A DNA stretch of 64,000 bases. It comes from an uncultured Actinomycetes bacterium (GTDB taxonomy: Bacteria; Actinomycetota; Acidimicrobiia; Acidimicrobiales; RAAP-2). Positions 62,646 through 64,000 of this stretch are shown here, in pieces. The number at the start of each line of letters is the position of its first letter. Position 1 is the first letter of the stretch. The DNA is taken from the NCBI GenBank assembly GCA_903860915.1, contig CAIOSJ010000021.1:186001-250000 (forward strand), given 5' to 3'. The notes beneath the pieces are model-generated. The model did no database searches. It worked only from the letters and a program-made list of their open reading frames with translations, and was not told the origin of the DNA. Made by a program: the position numbers and the translations under genes.

Positions 62646-64000
62646 ATGGACATCGTTCTCGCCCTCGACGCCGGTACGACGGGCGTTAGAACGGTGGCGT
62701 ACGGGTCCTCGACAGACCCTATCGACACCGCTTACCGCGAGTTACACCAGTACTTCCCGGCCCCCGGTCTCGTCGAACACGACCCCCTCGAGATAGGCCG
62801 CCTAGCTCTCGAAACGCTCAGTGAAGTGGCCCAGCGCGTTCGGGCGAACGGTCACGAGGTCGTGGCGCTGGGCATCACGAATCAGCGTGAGACCACTATC
62901 GCCTTCGATCGGGCTTCGGGTCGAAGCGCACACCACGCCCTGGTCTGGCAGGACCGGCGAACGACACCTCAATGCGAACAGTTAGTCAATGACGGGCACC
63001 TCGAGTTCGTGCGTCGGAGCACTGGTCTCGTACTAGACCCCTACTTCTCGGGCACCAAGATGCGCTGGCTCCTCGACCACGGCGCACTGGATACAGCCGA
63101 AGTCCCAGCCCTCGGAACCGTGGACTCCTACCTCGTGTGGATGCTCACCGGAGCGAGCGATGGTGGAACCTTTATCACCGAGGCCTCCAATGCATCACGC
63201 ACGATGCTGCTCGACCTTACGACTCTCGACTGGTCACCACGTCTCGGCTCGCTCCTCGGAGTGCCCCTGGAGCTTCTCGCCCAGGTGCGACCCTCAGCGT
63301 CACGCTTCGGCCTGGTCAGTGGCGACCTCGTACCCGAACTCGAGGGAGTGCCGATTACCGGAATTCTCGGCGATCAACAGGCGGCCCTCTTCGGTCAGGC
63401 CTGCTTTGCCCCCGGCATGGTCAAAGCCACCTACGGCACGGGATCCTTCCTCTTGGCCAACGCCGGATCTACTCCCCCGCAGCCCCGCGACGGCGTTATC
63501 GGTACCGTGGCCTGGGACCTCGGTGCCTTCGGGCCCGTCAGCTACGCCTACGAGGGTTCCGCCTTCGTCGCCGGAGCCGCCATTCAGTGGTTACGTGACG
63601 AACTGGGGCTAATTGCTGCGGCGAGCGACCTCGGCCCCCTGGCCGAGTCCGTTGTCGACAGCGGGGGCGTTAGTTTCGTCCCAGCCTTCACCGGTCTGGG
63701 TTCACCCTTCTGGGAACCCGAAGCCCGAGGCGTGCTCACGGGCCTCACCCGCGGCAGCGGTCGGGCCCAGGTAGCGCGAGCCGTCGTCGAAGCACTGGCC
63801 TTTCAGGTAGCCGCCATGACCGAAGCTTTCGCGACAGCCGGCATAGAGCTACGTGAACTGCGCGCCGATGGCGGAGCCGCGGCTATGGATCTCTTAATGC
63901 GGATGCAGTCCACTATTTCACGCCTCCCGGTCCGGCGTAGCGCGTCTCTCGAAGCGACCGCCCGTGGGGCGGCCACGCTGGCTGGCCTCGAAGCAGGCGT
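62646..64000 (+). CDS. glpK: glycerol kinase (partial, 3' end outside window)
   Basis: FGGY-family carbohydrate kinase: glycerol to glycerol 3-phosphate. 451 codons lie in the window, out of about 500. ATP-site DAGTTGVRTVAYG at the start, substrate-site NQRETT and WQDRRT, ATP-binding GDQQAALFGQACF, KATYGTGSF and VSFVPAFTGLGSPFWEPEARG. The frame is intact to the window edge. The ATG has only a weak ribosome site. Divergent from nrdJ; the 243-base gap (62403-62645) holds the nrdJ promoter, dyads and leader. No other glp gene is in view. Confidence 0.93.
   Translation, partial: MDIVLALDAGTTGVRTVAYGSSTDPIDTAYRELHQYFPAPGLVEHDPLEIGRLALETLSEVAQRVRANGHEVVALGITNQRETTIAFDRASGRSAHHALVWQDRRTTPQCEQLVNDGHLEFVRRSTGLVLDPYFSGTKMRWLLDHGALDTAEVPALGTVDSYLVWMLTGASDGGTFITEASNASRTMLLDLTTLDWSPRLGSLLGVPLELLAQVRPSASRFGLVSGDLVPELEGVPITGILGDQQAALFGQACFAPGMVKATYGTGSFLLANAGSTPPQPRDGVIGTVAWDLGAFGPVSYAYEGSAFVAGAAIQWLRDELGLIAAASDLGPLAESVVDSGGVSFVPAFTGLGSPFWEPEARGVLTGLTRGSGRAQVARAVVEALAFQVAAMTEAFATAGIELRELRADGGAAAMDLLMRMQSTISRLPVRRSASLEATARGAATLAGLEAG

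Noticed and set aside
1..64000. CRISPR array, prophage, insertion sequence or rRNA operon
   Set aside because: No regularly spaced repeats, transposase, integrase of phage type, capsid genes or rRNA sequence were seen; the only recombinase is the chromosomal XerC/D type.

Overview
The window is a gene-dense piece of a bacterial chromosome with moderately high GC. Gene content and order point to an actinobacterium. The order tig-clpP-clpX-folC-ndk-mreBCD-mrdA-rne-rplU-rpmA-obg-proB-proA-nadD-rsfS is the classic actinobacterial arrangement. It is accompanied by an MtrAB/LpqB-type two-component module, a class II DAHP synthase, mycothiol-type DinB and GNAT families, and a ClpS-DUF2017 pair. The mix of mreBCD in a rod-like cell, the AdoCbl-dependent ribonucleotide reductase and the many acyl-CoA genes would fit the class Acidimicrobiia; that placement is inference. 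There is no rRNA operon, phage, insertion sequence or CRISPR array.

Region 1 (1-3.9 kb, minus): rpsB-tsf-pyrH-frr translation/UMP kinase cluster, with a XerC/D recombinase upstream. Region 2 (3.9-6.5 kb, plus): response regulator, sensor kinase and a short GerMN lipoprotein in a translationally coupled operon. Region 3 (6.5-23 kb, mostly minus): the housekeeping block from mrdA back to rsfS. It is interrupted by a VOC protein, an HU gene with a strong terminator, a HemL-like aminotransferase, a MoxR/CoxE-like pair whose VWA gene carries a frameshift, a histidine phosphatase and the class II DAHP synthase. A 59-residue membrane protein sits between nadD and rsfS. Region 4 (23-31.4 kb, minus): mreD, mreC, mreB, ndk, folC, clpX, clpP, tig and a DinB-like protein. 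The usual rodA (after mrdA) and valS (near folC) are not there.

Region 5 (31.4-37.6 kb): four tRNA genes (Pro, Arg, His, Lys), an SF2 helicase, an ECF sigma factor with a membrane-spanning partner, and an aldehyde dehydrogenase. Region 6 (37.6-59 kb): an accessory metabolic region. It holds an SGNH hydrolase, a Baeyer-Villiger-type monooxygenase, ClpS/DUF2017, an MpaB-like oxygenase, an SDR and a mutarotase. It continues with SurE, ArfB, an acyl-CoA thioesterase, methylmalonate-semialdehyde dehydrogenase, a YHS-bearing permease, NUDIX, acyl-CoA synthetase and dehydrogenase, double GNAT, MFS, fatty acid desaturase, a secreted CocE-type hydrolase and PurU. Region 7 (59-64 kb): a DCC protein, nrdJ and divergent glpK, which runs off the window end.

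The most unusual signals are the dyad-rich nrdJ promoter and leader, and the ECF sigma/CxxC membrane protein pair. Others are the permease with two YHS domains, the shortened LpqB partner of MtrAB, the homopolymer frameshift in the CoxE-like gene, the nested dyad beside HU, and the palindromic site between the divergent fatty-acid genes.
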